From Vibrio toranzoniae (GTDB lineage Bacteria > Pseudomonadota > Gammaproteobacteria > Enterobacterales > Vibrionaceae), in the NCBI RefSeq assembly GCF_024347655.1, contig NZ_AP025514.1, positions 372,001 through 436,000 of the forward strand: a stretch of DNA of 64,000 nucleotides, given 5' to 3'. Under the pieces are notes generated by a model. It worked only from the letters and a program-made list of their open reading frames with translations, did no database searches and was not told where the DNA came from. Position 1 is the first letter of the stretch; the number at the start of each line of letters is the position of its first letter. Shown in pieces: positions 38,501-47,221 of the stretch. The translations under genes were made by a program, and so were the position numbers.

Positions 38501-38662
38501 ACGGAAACCAGCTTACAGGCTCAGGTTATTCAACCTCTGGTGATTTCTATCGTATTCGGGATATTTGCTTCAACCCTGTTGGTTCTGTTTATGATCCCAG
38601 CGGCCTATTCGATATTGGCTGACTTTGGTTTGGTTAAGAAGCACGAACCCCTTTCTCTATAG
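35555..38662 (+). CDS. RND-family efflux pump permease
   Basis: This 1035-residue inner-membrane proton antiporter has the typical RND plan: TM1, a large periplasmic loop, TM2-TM6, a second loop and TM8-TM12. The proton-relay pair of aspartates is in GIMMDDAIVIAESIASHLER (about 389-408). It starts MIKFFSRHPTAANLLMLGLL and is closer to the less-studied HAE-like Vibrio pumps than to AcrB. Its start overlaps the adaptor gene by four bases. The substrate is unknown; bile salts, antimicrobials or lipids are typical for the superfamily. Confidence 0.93.
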   Translation: MIKFFSRHPTAANLLMLGLLIMGLASLSTIKRETFPAYDPPYIMAAIVYPGASPQEVEESLCVRMEDAVDGLANIEETQCEAIEGSARLILKLNEKADIGRMLVDVQTQINSINDFPTEIESPVVQELDWNEPVVDIAITAETSWPELKAYAEDLKRTIKLDYDVSLVEVSGFSDHQYRVELDTQAIRQLGLSVGDIADQIGRQNVKLPSGNVETPDKNFLIRFDERRITPVELESIVVGSAPNGSVIRLRDIAKITDRFELDEQKVLFDGKPSALLKISKNKEDDALRIKENVTRFVEDQSAIAPDGVTLQMTNDLSSVLWDRLTMMVRNGWQGIVLVFATMWLFFSLRYSFWVAAGLPVAFLGGLFLMANLGLSINIMSLVGLLMAIGIMMDDAIVIAESIASHLERGQNVDDAVYNGVKKVLPGVLSSFLTTVCIFGSLLFLDGEMGAVLKAVPQVLILVLSLSLIEAFLILPNHLSHSLHKEKNDKPALRFKVVLLEKFENFRNTTLMNMVEKVVIFRYAFMGGVITLLLLSISLIAGGVVKFQPFPELDGDIAEARIILPPGASLSQTERVVDKIIASAERLNAQWSEEVEEGNTLVEHITSQFNANADANESGPHLATVRLDLRGSESRNTVIDDFIDAWREDIGDLADPISLVFKQPTMGPGGRSIEIRAKHDDLSALKSASLDIQEYLNQFDGVHGVLDDMRMGKEEILVKLRPGAETYNVNGQMIASQLRAAFFGQTADEIQIGVENISIEVRLDKEQAGDLQQLANFPIITADGSQIPLAALATLDFQRNYVRIQRIDGLRTISIFGDIDNKKASSSAILAQFQKEEAAKLIQKYPGLRFDFEGEAKDAAKTGASMGKGFLLGLFGVFAILSYQFRSYLEPVVVMLAIPLAFIGVVVGHWLLGHALSMPSMMGFVSLAGIVVNDSILLVQYIRHHVDEGDSVHDSVVKASRERFRAVFLTSMTTAAGLLPLLTETSLQAQVIQPLVISIVFGIFASTLLVLFMIPAAYSILADFGLVKKHEPLSL

Positions 38663-38693
38663 AGCTTTGAAGCCATAAAGTAAGCAATAAATG

Positions 38694-38723
38694 ATAAAGC
38701 GGCCTAGAGTCGCTTTATTTTTA
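38694..38723 (+). terminator. Terminator of the TetR-RND operon
   Basis: TAAAGCG-GCCTAGAGT-CGCTTTA followed by TTTTTAT, about 33 bp after the pump stop. Confidence 0.82.
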
Positions 38724-38872
38724 TGAGAGATGAGTAAGCCATCCGATACGGCTGGATCAGCCACTTCTCAACCATGGAAAATTTCATTTTAGTTCATTCA
38801 AAACGTCACTTAACTGTCATTTGTGAGGCATAACTTGATCCTTAACTGAATAAGGATTGTTAAGGAGATCGT

Positions 38873-39397
38873 ATGCGTACTATCGAACCTATTGTCCGCT
38901 GGGATGTGGCATTTTCTATTTTCTGTTTAAAGAGTCGTTATAGCGGACAACATGCAACACTCAGTAAAGCCGTGTCTCATACTGGAGATGGACACCTTTA
39001 CGTTTTCATCGCTCTGATTGCATTACTGGCTGATGGCTATACGGGACGACAGTTTTTAATGGTTGGCTTGGCGGCCTTTGCTATTGAACTGCCTATCTAT
39101 TGGCTAGCAAAAAATACTCTGAAACGACGTCGACCAGCGGAATTTTCCTCGTTACTTCATTCTCACATTGTGCCGTCAGACAAGTACAGCCTGCCATCAG
39201 GGCATGCCGCAGCTGCTTTTGTGATGGCGACCTTAATTGGGCATTTTTATCCAAGTCTATACTTATTTAGCTTGAGCTGGGCTGTCGCGATTGCTGGTTC
39301 TCGAGTCTTACTTGGTGTGCACTTTTTAACGGATATATTAATTGGCGCAGCCTTAGGTATTGCTTGTACCAGCCTCGCCATTAACTTCATTTTGTAA
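38873..39397 (+). CDS. PAP2-family membrane phosphatase
   Basis: This 174-residue integral membrane protein has the PAP2 lipid-phosphatase signature: motif 1 KNTLKRRRP (about 83-91), motif 2 PSGHAAA (about 106-112) and motif 3 SRVLLGVHFLTD (about 143-154). Such enzymes dephosphorylate phosphatidic acid, phosphatidylglycerol-phosphate or undecaprenyl diphosphate. The ATG follows AAGGAG. A glycosyltransferase gene starts 53 bp downstream, suggesting joint action on a lipid or a lipid-linked sugar. Substrate undetermined. Confidence 0.9.
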   Translation: MRTIEPIVRWDVAFSIFCLKSRYSGQHATLSKAVSHTGDGHLYVFIALIALLADGYTGRQFLMVGLAAFAIELPIYWLAKNTLKRRRPAEFSSLLHSHIVPSDKYSLPSGHAAAAFVMATLIGHFYPSLYLFSLSWAVAIAGSRVLLGVHFLTDILIGAALGIACTSLAINFIL

Positions 39398-39450
39398 GTA
39401 TTTCGTTGGTAACAACGATGAGTTTGAGTGTTCAAGTTAAAGGAAGATTC

Positions 39451-40506
39451 ATGAAAATCTTATATGGCGTACAAGGTACTGGCAATGGTCATATTGCGCG
39501 CGCACGAGCAATGGCAGTGGCTTTTCGTCAACATAATATCGATGTTGATTTTCTCTTTTCAGGGCGTGAAGAGAGTCAGTACTTCTCAATGGAAGCGTTT
39601 GGAAACTATCAAACTCGCCATGGTTTAACTTTTTACAGTGAACAGGGGAAGGTTAAATACGGCAAGACATTGATGAAAAATAATATCTGGCGATTTCTCA
39701 GTGAGACTAATCAGCTCGATCTGACATCGTATGATTTAGTGCTTAACGATTTTGAGCCGGTGACCGCTTGGGCCGCAAAAAGACAGGGTGTGCCTTGCAT
39801 AGGAATAAGTCACCAGAATGCGTTCCGTTATGATGTCCCAAAAGAAGGAGGAAACTGGCTAGAACACTCCGTGATCCGACATTTCGCCCCAACAGAGCAC
39901 AGCATTGGGCTGCATTGGTATCACTTTGAACAGCCAATATTACCACCTATCGTTCACACGCTAGCTCGTCATGAAAAAACGATAGATCAACAACACTTCA
40001 CTTTGGTCTACTTGCCATTTGAGAATCGGGATGCGATCTCTGAATTACTAATGAAATTCATTTCTCACAATTTTGTCTGTTACCACCCGAGCGTGATTGA
40101 GCCTAACCGAATCGAAAATATTGAGTTCAAACCACTCAGCCACACAGGCTTCCAGCTCGACCTAAATCGCTGCTCTGGTGTGGTAGCCAATGGTGGATTT
40201 GAATTGCCATCTGAAGCTTTAACGTTGGGTAAGAAATTGCTCCTTAAACCGCTCGAAGGGCAGTTCGAACAACAGAGCAATGTGGCGACGCTAGAGGCGC
40301 TTGGATTGGCTCAAACAATGAGTTTTTTAGACGCCGCTATCTTACGTGAATGGCTCAGCGAAAAGCAGGCTGAAGTGGTTACTTATCCAGATGTCGCAAA
40401 TGCGCTCGTTGAATGGATATTGGCGGGAGATTGGTCCCATCAAGATGACTTAAGAAAACAACTTTGGGACAAGGTGGACTTCCCTAGTTATGTCTCGCTC
40501 ACCTAA
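39451..40506 (+). CDS. MJ1255/VC2487-family glycosyltransferase
   Basis: This protein of about 351 residues starts at 39451 (MKILYGVQGTGNGHIARARA), where AAAGGAAG is a good ribosome-binding site; an earlier ATG at 39406 adds 15 unlikely residues. The GTGNGHIARA loop and the late GGFELPSEALTLGKKLLLKP segment, resembling the donor-binding region of GT-B enzymes, place it in the MJ1255/VC2487 family. Donor and acceptor are unknown. It follows the PAP2 gene by 53 bp. No transmembrane segment is evident, so it would act on the cytoplasmic side. Confidence 0.82.
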   Translation: MKILYGVQGTGNGHIARARAMAVAFRQHNIDVDFLFSGREESQYFSMEAFGNYQTRHGLTFYSEQGKVKYGKTLMKNNIWRFLSETNQLDLTSYDLVLNDFEPVTAWAAKRQGVPCIGISHQNAFRYDVPKEGGNWLEHSVIRHFAPTEHSIGLHWYHFEQPILPPIVHTLARHEKTIDQQHFTLVYLPFENRDAISELLMKFISHNFVCYHPSVIEPNRIENIEFKPLSHTGFQLDLNRCSGVVANGGFELPSEALTLGKKLLLKPLEGQFEQQSNVATLEALGLAQTMSFLDAAILREWLSEKQAEVVTYPDVANALVEWILAGDWSHQDDLRKQLWDKVDFPSYVSLT

Positions 40507-40852
40507 CTCATAAGTGGTGTTTTTGAATGTACTGGTTAAATAATTCATGACTTCAATGGGTGGTGTGAAATGTAGCCAAACGATAGAACAGCTAAATAAG
40601 TAGCAATGATACTCATAAATACAGCATTTTATGTTTTTTTATAATTATTCAATTATTTGATTTTTAAGCACTATTTAATTGCGGAGGTAAAATAAAATTA
40701 TTCTTTATCAATCTTGTTGTTAGCTCGAGATGTATTGGTTAATAGTAGTGGTAATTCGAAAAATATCGATATGATAAATATAAGAACTGGTGGTTATCTA
40801 TTCCCACACCATTACCAATTTAACGCTGTCGAACTGACCAGAGGCAATTTGA
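40507..40852. promoter_or_regulatory. AT-rich upstream region of leuO
   Basis: This 346-bp gap has no gene. Bases 40610-40710 are very AT-rich with long A and T runs, the type of DNA bound by H-NS, which silences leuO in E. coli. A 77-codon frame at 40714-40947 crosses the leuO start, lacks a ribosome-binding site and is rejected. Confidence 0.5.
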
Positions 40853-41812
40853 ATGTTAGAGAAAAAAGACGCAATGAGTGCAATTGCAAGCTACAGAATG
40901 GAAAGCACACTTCGTGGAGTAGATTTAAACCTTTTGACTGTATTTGATGCCGTAATGCAAGAGCAAAACATTACGCGTGCAGCTCATAATCTGGGAATGT
41001 CTCAGCCTGCTGTAAGTAATGCGGTTGCTCGCCTAAAAGTGATGTTTAACGACGAACTATTCATGCGTCAAGGTCGTGGTATTCAACCGACTCAACGTGC
41101 TCGTCAATTGTTTGGCCCAATCCGCCAAGCGCTGCAGTTAGTGCGCAATGAATTACCAAGCTCGGTATTCTCTCCAGAATCGTCTTCTCGTTTGTTTAAG
41201 CTGGCAATTTGCAGCCCTTGTGACATGCGTTTTGCTCCTAAGATCATGTCGAGAATCCATGGACAAGCGCCTAGTGTTAAATTGCACATGGATGCCGAAT
41301 TTGATCGTCAGCTCTCTGAGCGTATGCGTTACCAAGAAATCGACTTCGTGATTGATTACGCTCGTTTTGATGAGCAGGGCTTCTCAAGTACTGAAATCTT
41401 CCAGGATGAGTTGGTTGTTGTTGCATCTGTTTCTCACCCTCGTATTAAAGGTGAAGTAACAGCGGCTGAGTTACTTAATGAAAAGCACGCTAAACTGTCT
41501 CGTATTCATGGCCAACGTAGCTTCTCAGAGCAAGCGTACCGTGACCTAAATTGTATGCCTTTTTACGAAGGTACGAGCTTGAGTAACGTTCTATACGTTG
41601 TTGGTCAATCGGAACTTGTCACGATTGCTCCGCGCTGGATGGTTGAACATGCAGCGAATAAAGAGCAGCTGCAGATCCTGGATTTCCCATTCAATAACGC
41701 AGCGATTTCTGGCTTCCTAAGCTGGCACGAATCAAGTGAAAAGGACAAAGGACACATTTGGTTACGAGATCAGTTAATGATGATCTGTGGCGAAGTCGTG
41801 GCACTTAACTAG
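40853..41812 (+). CDS. leuO: LysR-type regulator LeuO
   Basis: LeuO is a global LysR-family activator and H-NS antagonist; in Vibrio it affects stress responses and virulence genes. The 319-residue protein has the N-terminal helix-turn-helix within LRGVDLNLLTVFDAVMQEQN and ITRAAHNLGMSQPAVSNAVA, followed by an effector-binding domain (about 115-310). The start at 40853 has GAGG about 10 bp upstream. It is transcribed toward ilvIH, as in E. coli, but a pump operon and envelope genes separate it from leuL. Confidence 0.92.
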   Translation: MLEKKDAMSAIASYRMESTLRGVDLNLLTVFDAVMQEQNITRAAHNLGMSQPAVSNAVARLKVMFNDELFMRQGRGIQPTQRARQLFGPIRQALQLVRNELPSSVFSPESSSRLFKLAICSPCDMRFAPKIMSRIHGQAPSVKLHMDAEFDRQLSERMRYQEIDFVIDYARFDEQGFSSTEIFQDELVVVASVSHPRIKGEVTAAELLNEKHAKLSRIHGQRSFSEQAYRDLNCMPFYEGTSLSNVLYVVGQSELVTIAPRWMVEHAANKEQLQILDFPFNNAAISGFLSWHESSEKDKGHIWLRDQLMMICGEVVALN

Positions 41813-41833
41813 ACACTAATCCCTATGTTTTAT

Positions 41834-41869
41834 AAGCCCTAAGCTAGGGGTCTGGCTTGGGGCTTTTTT
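41834..41869 (+). terminator. leuO terminator
   Basis: AAGCCCTAAGC and GCTTGGGGCTT form an imperfect 11-bp stem followed by TTTTTT, about 22 bp after the leuO stop. Confidence 0.85.
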
Positions 41870-42046
41870 GTACCTACTATTTTTTGTTGATAGGGCTTAT
41901 GTTAGTAGAGAGCTTATGTTGATAGAAAACTTAGCGTGAGACGTACTATTACTGATAACTTTGAGCTTCATCAGTTGCCTTTTCCATGATCAGAGGTACA
42001 CTTGTGCGCTCAAAAAAGCTTACAGGTGTAAGCCAAAGGTAAAGAG

Positions 42047-43855
42047 ATGGCCAATTTAGATTTTCATATCGTAAAAAGACTGCGTGACCAAGTAGCCCAA
42101 GGCGGCAACCGTGTAGCTTTGAAGCATAAAGTAGACAATGTATGGCAAGGTATTAGCTGGGAACTGTTTGGACAACAAATCGATACGCTTTCATTAGCAC
42201 TATTGGCTCAAGGACTGAGAGTTCAAGATAAGATCGGTATCTATTCAAACAATATGCCTCAGTGGACAGTGGCAGATTTTGCCTCTTTACAAGCCCGTCT
42301 TGTGACCGTTCCGATTTATCCAACCAATACCGCGGCGCAGTCTTCTTACATTATCCAAAATGCGGATGTGAAGATCTTATTTGTTGGCGAACAAGTTCAG
42401 TTTGATGCGGCAGTGAAGCTCTTTGATGAATGTGAACAACTCGAAGTCGTTGTTGCTATGTCTGACGATATCGACCTTCAAGACCACAGCTTTGCTGTCT
42501 CTTGGAAAGAGTTTATGGCTTGTGGTGTAGAATCACAGCAAGCTGAACTTGATACTCGTCTTGCCGATGCAAGCATGGACGACTTGCTGACCCTTATTTA
42601 TACCTCTGGTACCACTGGCCAACCAAAAGGCGTAATGCTTGATTACACCAATATTGGCTACCAACTAGAAGGCCACGATGAGCGTCTTAGTTTAACGAAA
42701 GACGATGTCTCATTGTGTTTCTTACCTTTATCACACGTATTTGAGCGTGCTTGGACTTTTTATGTCCTTTATAAAGGCGCAACTAACTGTTACCTGCAAG
42801 ACACCATGCAAGTTCGTGATGCGTTGAGCGACGTTAAACCAACGGTTATGTCTGCGGTTCCTCGCTTCTACGAGAAGATCTTTTCAGCGATTCACGAGAA
42901 GGTATCCAAAGCACCGTTTATCCGTAAAGTGCTCTTTACTTGGGCGGTGAACATGGGGGCTAAGCTCTCTGTTTGTCACCAAGAAGGTCGCACGCCATCG
43001 TTGCTCCTTAAAAAGAGTCATGCGCTAGCCGATAAGCTTGTGCTATCGAAACTACGCGCCTTGCTAGGTGGCAACATCAATTTCATGCCATGTGGCGGTG
43101 CGAAGCTGGATGAAACCATTGGTCGCTTCTTCCATGCTATCGGTATCAACGTAAAACTTGGCTACGGCATGACAGAAACCACGGCGACAGTATCGTGTTG
43201 GGATGATCGTTGCTTTAACCCTGACTCTATTGGTATGTCGATGCCGGGCGCAGAAGTAAAAATTGGTGCTAAGAACGAGATTCTTGTTCGTGGACCAATG
43301 GTGATGCGCGGTTACTATAAAATGCCAGAAGAAACAGCAAATACTTTTGACGAGCACGGCTTCCTGAAAACCGGTGATGCGGGCCATTTTGATGAAAACG
43401 GTAACCTGTTCATTACCGATCGCATTAAAGAGTTGATGAAGACCTCTGGCGGTAAGTACATTGCCCCACAAGTGGTTGAAGGTGCGATTGGTAAAGATCA
43501 CTTTATCGAACAGATAGCTGTTATTGCTGACACGCGTAAATTCGTTTCTGCATTGATTGTCCCTTGTTATGACTCGCTAGAAGAGTATGCCAAAGAGCTT
43601 AATATCAAATATCACGACCGCGTTGAGCTGGTTAAGCATCACCAAATCGTCGAGATGCTAGAGAAGCGTGTGAATGACCTGCAACAAGAACTGGCTAAGT
43701 TTGAGCAAGTGAAGAAATTCAAACTACTGCCAAAAGCGTTTTCTATGGATGATGGCGAGCTGACGCCAACTCAGAAATTGCGTCGTAAGGTTATCAATGA
43801 TAAGTATCAAGACGAAATCGAAGAAATGTACACTGAAAAGCCGAAAGATAAGTAG
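42047..43855 (+). CDS. AMP-forming long-chain acyl-CoA synthetase
   Basis: This 602-residue enzyme activates fatty acids via an acyl-adenylate. The AMP-binding P-loop is [15 protein letters not shown] (about 184-198). [13 protein letters not shown] (about 372-384) and [18 protein letters not shown] (about 443-460) are the other conserved motifs, and the C-terminal lysine region [14 protein letters not shown] follows. It resembles long FadD/FAA-type ligases more than short-chain Acs. It is monocistronic, with a terminator at 43886, between leuO and ilvI. The natural substrate is unproven. Confidence 0.9.
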   Translation: MANLDFHIVKRLRDQVAQGGNRVALKHKVDNVWQGISWELFGQQIDTLSLALLAQGLRVQDKIGIYSNNMPQWTVADFASLQARLVTVPIYPTNTAAQSSYIIQNADVKILFVGEQVQFDAAVKLFDECEQLEVVVAMSDDIDLQDHSFAVSWKEFMACGVESQQAELDTRLADASMDDLLTLIYTSGTTGQPKGVMLDYTNIGYQLEGHDERLSLTKDDVSLCFLPLSHVFERAWTFYVLYKGATNCYLQDTMQVRDALSDVKPTVMSAVPRFYEKIFSAIHEKVSKAPFIRKVLFTWAVNMGAKLSVCHQEGRTPSLLLKKSHALADKLVLSKLRALLGGNINFMPCGGAKLDETIGRFFHAIGINVKLGYGMTETTATVSCWDDRCFNPDSIGMSMPGAEVKIGAKNEILVRGPMVMRGYYKMPEETANTFDEHGFLKTGDAGHFDENGNLFITDRIKELMKTSGGKYIAPQVVEGAIGKDHFIEQIAVIADTRKFVSALIVPCYDSLEEYAKELNIKYHDRVELVKHHQIVEMLEKRVNDLQQELAKFEQVKKFKLLPKAFSMDDGELTPTQKLRRKVINDKYQDEIEEMYTEKPKDK

Positions 43856-43885
43856 TTTTCTACTTAGATAAAGTTTCAGTTGTTT

Positions 43886-43930
43886 AAAAATCCCCCTACG
43901 AATGTGATTGCATTTTTAGGGGGATTTTTG
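43886..43930 (+). terminator. Acyl-CoA synthetase terminator
   Basis: AAATCCCCCTA and TAGGGGGATTT pair perfectly around an 18-nt loop and are followed by TTT, 30 bp after the stop codon. Confidence 0.85.
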
Positions 43931-44314
43931 GATCTATAGACTCAGTATAATGTGCGAAAGCGCACATCAATAAGGCTGTTATTTATCGATAAATAGCGAT
44001 CTTTTTAAATATTAAGTGCTTTTTTTTTATTACCCATAAGTTTTTTAAACTGGTTGTTGAGCTTGGTTTGGATTTTATTTGTTGTTTTCAGCTAATAGTT
44101 GGTTGTTTGGCACAGTTGACGAATAATAGTGGTTAGACCCGATGATAATAAAGCGTTAAAGTTGTTTCGTATTACTGTTTGTTGTTATCACGATAGACAG
44201 ACATAGCCGAAAAAGTGGAAGTATTTCGAATTAGGCTACGAATAAGCCCTAGACTATGAAAAACCAGCCCAACATGTTAACCAAATGTGATTGGAAACTG
44301 GTGAGGAGAGCAAT
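43931..44314 (+). promoter_or_regulatory. ilvIH upstream control region
   Basis: This long AT-rich leader has a perfect hairpin ATGTGCG-AAAG-CGCACAT at 43950-43967 and a perfect 16-bp palindrome TATTTATCGATAAATA at 43980-43995. TTGTT-rich DNA with several near repeats follows (about 44060-44190), consistent with multiple Lrp sites as upstream of E. coli ilvIH. No leader peptide rich in Leu, Ile or Val codons was found, so attenuation is unlikely. Factor binding is inferred. Confidence 0.5.
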
Positions 44315-46054
44315 ATGACAACAAAACCTGAAACAGCCATGTTATCCGGCGCTGAGATGGTGGTGCAGTCTCTAATTGAAGAGGGTGTAGAACAAATCTT
44401 TGGTTACCCAGGTGGTTCTGTACTTGATATCTATGATGCCCTGCATGCTAAAACTGCTGAAATTAAACACGTATTAGTACGACACGAACAAGCCGCGACC
44501 CATATGGCCGATGGTTATACTCGTTCTACCGGTAAACCCGGTGTAGTACTTGTATGTTCTGGTCCTGGCGCAACTAATACCGTTACTGGTATTGCAACGG
44601 CCTACATGGACTCAATCCCAATGATCGTTATTTCTGGTAACGTACCAAATAACCTTATTGGTAACGACGCCTTCCAAGAGTGTGACATCGTGGGTGTATC
44701 CCGTCCGATTGTTAAACACAGCTTTTTAGTAAAGAAAGCGGAAGACATTCCAGACGTCGTTAAAAAAGCATTCTATATTTCAACGACAGGACGTCCCGGT
44801 CCTGTGGTTATCGATTTGCCAAAAGATATCCTAAATCCACAAATCAAACTTCCTTATGAATACCCAGAAACCATCAAAATGCGTTCGTACAATCCAACGC
44901 TTACTGGGCACAAAGGACAGATCAAGAAAGCATTGAAGGCACTTCTTGAAGCGAAAAAACCGGTACTTTATGTCGGTGGTGGTGCTGTTATTTCTGAGGC
45001 AGATAAGCCATTGTTAAAATTGGCAGAAGCTCTGAATTTACCCGTTGTCAGTACTTTAATGGGGCTTGGTGCTTTCCCGGGTACCCATGAGAACTCTTTG
45101 GGTATGCTGGGCATGCATGGTTTGTATGAAGCCAATATGGCGATGCACAATGCCGACTTGATCTTTGGTATCGGTGTACGTTTCGATGACCGTACTACCA
45201 ATAACTTAGATAAGTACTGCCCTGATGCGAAGATCATGCACATTGATATCGACCCATCTTCTATCTCTAAGAACGTTAAAGTGGATCTACCGATTGTAGG
45301 CTCAGCAGAGAAAGTATTAGAGAGCATGGTGAACCTACTTATTGAGCAAGGCGGAACCAATGACGCGCAAGCGATGGAAAGCTGGTGGAGCGAAATAAAA
45401 CAATGGCAAGAACGTGATTGCTTAGCGTATGACAAATCTTCTGAGCGCATTAAGCCACAGCAAGTTATTGAAACACTTCATAAAGTAACCAATGGCGATG
45501 CGTATGTTGCTTCAGATGTTGGTCAACACCAAATGTTTGCTGCATTGTATTACCCATTCAATAAACCACGCCGTTGGATTAACTCGGGCGGCCTAGGCAC
45601 GATGGGCTTTGGTCTACCTGCGGGGATGGGCGTTAAGTTTGCTAAGCCAGAAGAAGAAGTGGTGGTCGTAACCGGTGACGGCAGTATTCAAATGAACATC
45701 CAAGAGCTGTCGACTGCGCTGCAATACAATATCCCAGTTAAGATTATTAACTTGAACAACCGTTTCTTAGGAATGGTTAAACAGTGGCAAGACATTGTTT
45801 ATCAAGGTCGTCACTCTAACTCATATATGGACTCTGTTCCTGATTTTGCTGCTATCGCAGAGGCATATGGCCACGTCGGTATGCGCATTTCATCTCCGGA
45901 TGAGCTGGAATCAGGTTTGGAAAAAGCACTGGCGATGAAAGACCGTTTGGTATTTGTCGATATCAGTGTTGATGATACCGAGCACGTATACCCAATGCAG
46001 ATCAAAGGCGAGGGTATGGATAACATGTGGCTAAGCAAAACGGAGAGAACATAA
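44315..46054 (+). CDS. ilvI: Acetolactate synthase III large subunit
   Basis: IlvI makes acetolactate or acetohydroxybutyrate, the first common step to valine, leucine and isoleucine. The start at 44315 ([20 protein letters not shown]) follows GAGGAG; a TTG 24 bp earlier is rejected. The protein is about 579 residues. Thiamine-diphosphate chemistry is shown by the N-terminal glutamate region [14 protein letters not shown] and by [15 protein letters not shown] with its [12 protein letters not shown] extension, which binds ThDP and magnesium. ilvH follows after one base. Confidence 0.96.
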   Translation: MTTKPETAMLSGAEMVVQSLIEEGVEQIFGYPGGSVLDIYDALHAKTAEIKHVLVRHEQAATHMADGYTRSTGKPGVVLVCSGPGATNTVTGIATAYMDSIPMIVISGNVPNNLIGNDAFQECDIVGVSRPIVKHSFLVKKAEDIPDVVKKAFYISTTGRPGPVVIDLPKDILNPQIKLPYEYPETIKMRSYNPTLTGHKGQIKKALKALLEAKKPVLYVGGGAVISEADKPLLKLAEALNLPVVSTLMGLGAFPGTHENSLGMLGMHGLYEANMAMHNADLIFGIGVRFDDRTTNNLDKYCPDAKIMHIDIDPSSISKNVKVDLPIVGSAEKVLESMVNLLIEQGGTNDAQAMESWWSEIKQWQERDCLAYDKSSERIKPQQVIETLHKVTNGDAYVASDVGQHQMFAALYYPFNKPRRWINSGGLGTMGFGLPAGMGVKFAKPEEEVVVVTGDGSIQMNIQELSTALQYNIPVKIINLNNRFLGMVKQWQDIVYQGRHSNSYMDSVPDFAAIAEAYGHVGMRISSPDELESGLEKALAMKDRLVFVDISVDDTEHVYPMQIKGEGMDNMWLSKTERT

Positions 46055-46055
46055 T

Positions 46056-46550
46056 ATGAGACACATCATTTCACTATTAATGGAAAACCAACCCGGTGCG
46101 CTTTCTCGTGTGGTTGGCTTGTTTTCTCAGCGTGGCTACAACATCGAGTCGTTGAACGTATCTCCCACTGACGATCCAACGCTTTCTCGCTTGAACGTAA
46201 CGACTAACTCGAACGAAATGCAGCTAGAGCAGATTCAGAAACAGCTGCACAAGCTTATCGACGTACTTAAGGTACAAGAAGTCTCTGAGCTTGAGCATAT
46301 CGAACGTGAATTATTGATGGTAAAAGTACGTGCGAGCGGTTTTGCTCGTGCAGAAGTGAAACGTACCGCGGATATTTTCCGTGGCCAGATTGTGGATGTG
46401 ACGGCTTCGCAGTATACGGTGCAAATGGCCGGTACCAGTGAGAAGCTGGATGCTTTCATTCAGGCGTTGTCTGAAGTAACGGAAGTACTTGAAGTGGCTC
46501 GCAGTGGGGTTGTTGGCATCGCTCGTGGTGAGCGAGCGTTAAAAGCATAA
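46056..46550 (+). CDS. ilvH: Acetolactate synthase III regulatory subunit
   Basis: IlvH is the valine-sensing regulatory subunit of acetolactate synthase III. The 164-residue protein has an N-terminal ACT domain starting MRHIISLLMENQPGALSRVV (with GLFSQRGYNIESL) and a C-terminal domain (about 80-164). Its ATG lies one base after the ilvI stop, ensuring matched synthesis. A terminator follows at 46579. Confidence 0.97.
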   Translation: MRHIISLLMENQPGALSRVVGLFSQRGYNIESLNVSPTDDPTLSRLNVTTNSNEMQLEQIQKQLHKLIDVLKVQEVSELEHIERELLMVKVRASGFARAEVKRTADIFRGQIVDVTASQYTVQMAGTSEKLDAFIQALSEVTEVLEVARSGVVGIARGERALKA

Positions 46551-46578
46551 ACAAGACTTATTTTAAGAGATAATGTTA

Positions 46579-46607
46579 AAGCCGCTTTTTTAAGCGGCTT
46601 TTATTTT
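46579..46607 (+). terminator. ilvIH terminator
   Basis: AAGCCGCTT-TTTT-AAGCGGCTT followed by TTATTTT, 28 bp after the ilvH stop. Confidence 0.9.
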
Positions 46608-47012
46608 GTCAACTTTGTCACTTTTCCATCTGAACAAAACAAGGTACTACTGCTATTCCATGTACCTTGCCCCCTTCTCAGCATCCTCTAAGGTAAGAGC
46701 CAGTTGTGCCTCCAAATATTTTATTAGGCGGGGTTCTTATCCATAGGCTACGGTTTTTGTATGATTAGACTAAAGTCTAATGTTGGCGATAATTTGAGCT
46801 AAACTGAAAAATAAGGAAACTACCTTGCTTCACATAGCACCCTATTAAATGGTGCAACAAATTAGAGTGTTTATTAGATGTAATAGGACGACACCGGTAA
46901 CTTAATTTAACTGGTTAGCTAGACTTATCAATAACTTGAAAGGTAGCTGTCGAATTAGGTGAGTTGGAGCAAGAGTTTGAGGATCATACTGTCTGGTTAA
47001 AAGAGGCGTGGT
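46608..47012. other. Intergenic region of unknown content
   Basis: This 405-bp stretch holds an 8-bp inverted repeat CAAGGTAC/GTACCTTG (46640-46669). Near 46765 the short palindrome TAGACTAAAGTCTA occurs. A frame without ATG is open from 46940 to 47122 and overlaps the small gene that follows, which may mean a decayed gene. No RNA family is recognised, although an unannotated small RNA is possible. Confidence 0.4.
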
Positions 47013-47144
47013 ATGTTTGTCGATTTTTTAGTGAGGTTAACCATAGGCACATTAGTCATACTTGGCTTTCAACTGAGTGCACTGTATTTTTTACCTATGG
47101 TTGTGCTGCTCAATACACATCATAAAGAGTTTTTTGGGTGGTAG
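47013..47144 (+). CDS. Possible small single-pass membrane protein
   Basis: A 43-codon frame reads MFVDFLVRLTIGTLVILGFQ and continues through a hydrophobic stretch to HHKEFFGW, so most of the protein would be one or two membrane helices. AGAGG lies at a good distance before the ATG, and a strong terminator follows 25 bp after the stop. Small size and lack of a known family keep confidence modest. An alternative frame on the same strand is also open here but has no start codon. Confidence 0.5.
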   Translation: MFVDFLVRLTIGTLVILGFQLSALYFLPMVVLLNTHHKEFFGW

Positions 47145-47167
47145 TTCAGTCGTCATGCTGGATGCAA

Positions 47168-47197
47168 AAAAAACGGAGCTATCAGGCTCCGTTTTTA
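47168..47197. terminator. Bidirectional terminator downstream of pykF
   Basis: ACGGAGC-TATCA-GGCTCCGT has T-runs on both strands (TTTTT on plus, eight T on minus). It lies 25 bp after the pykF stop and also closes the small plus-strand gene. Confidence 0.9.
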
Positions 47198-47221
47198 TAT
47201 TTTATGCGAATCGGTTCATTC

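Noticed and set aside
40714..40947. 77-codon plus-strand frame before leuO
   Set aside because: No ribosome-binding site, unlikely composition, and it overlaps the first part of leuO in another frame.
44291..44314. TTG start adding eight residues to IlvI
   Set aside because: The ATG at 44315 has GAGGAG at the right distance and fits the family start.
44256..44318. 20-codon upstream frame overlapping the ilvI start
   Set aside because: No ribosome-binding site and few Leu, Ile or Val codons, so it does not fit an attenuation leader.
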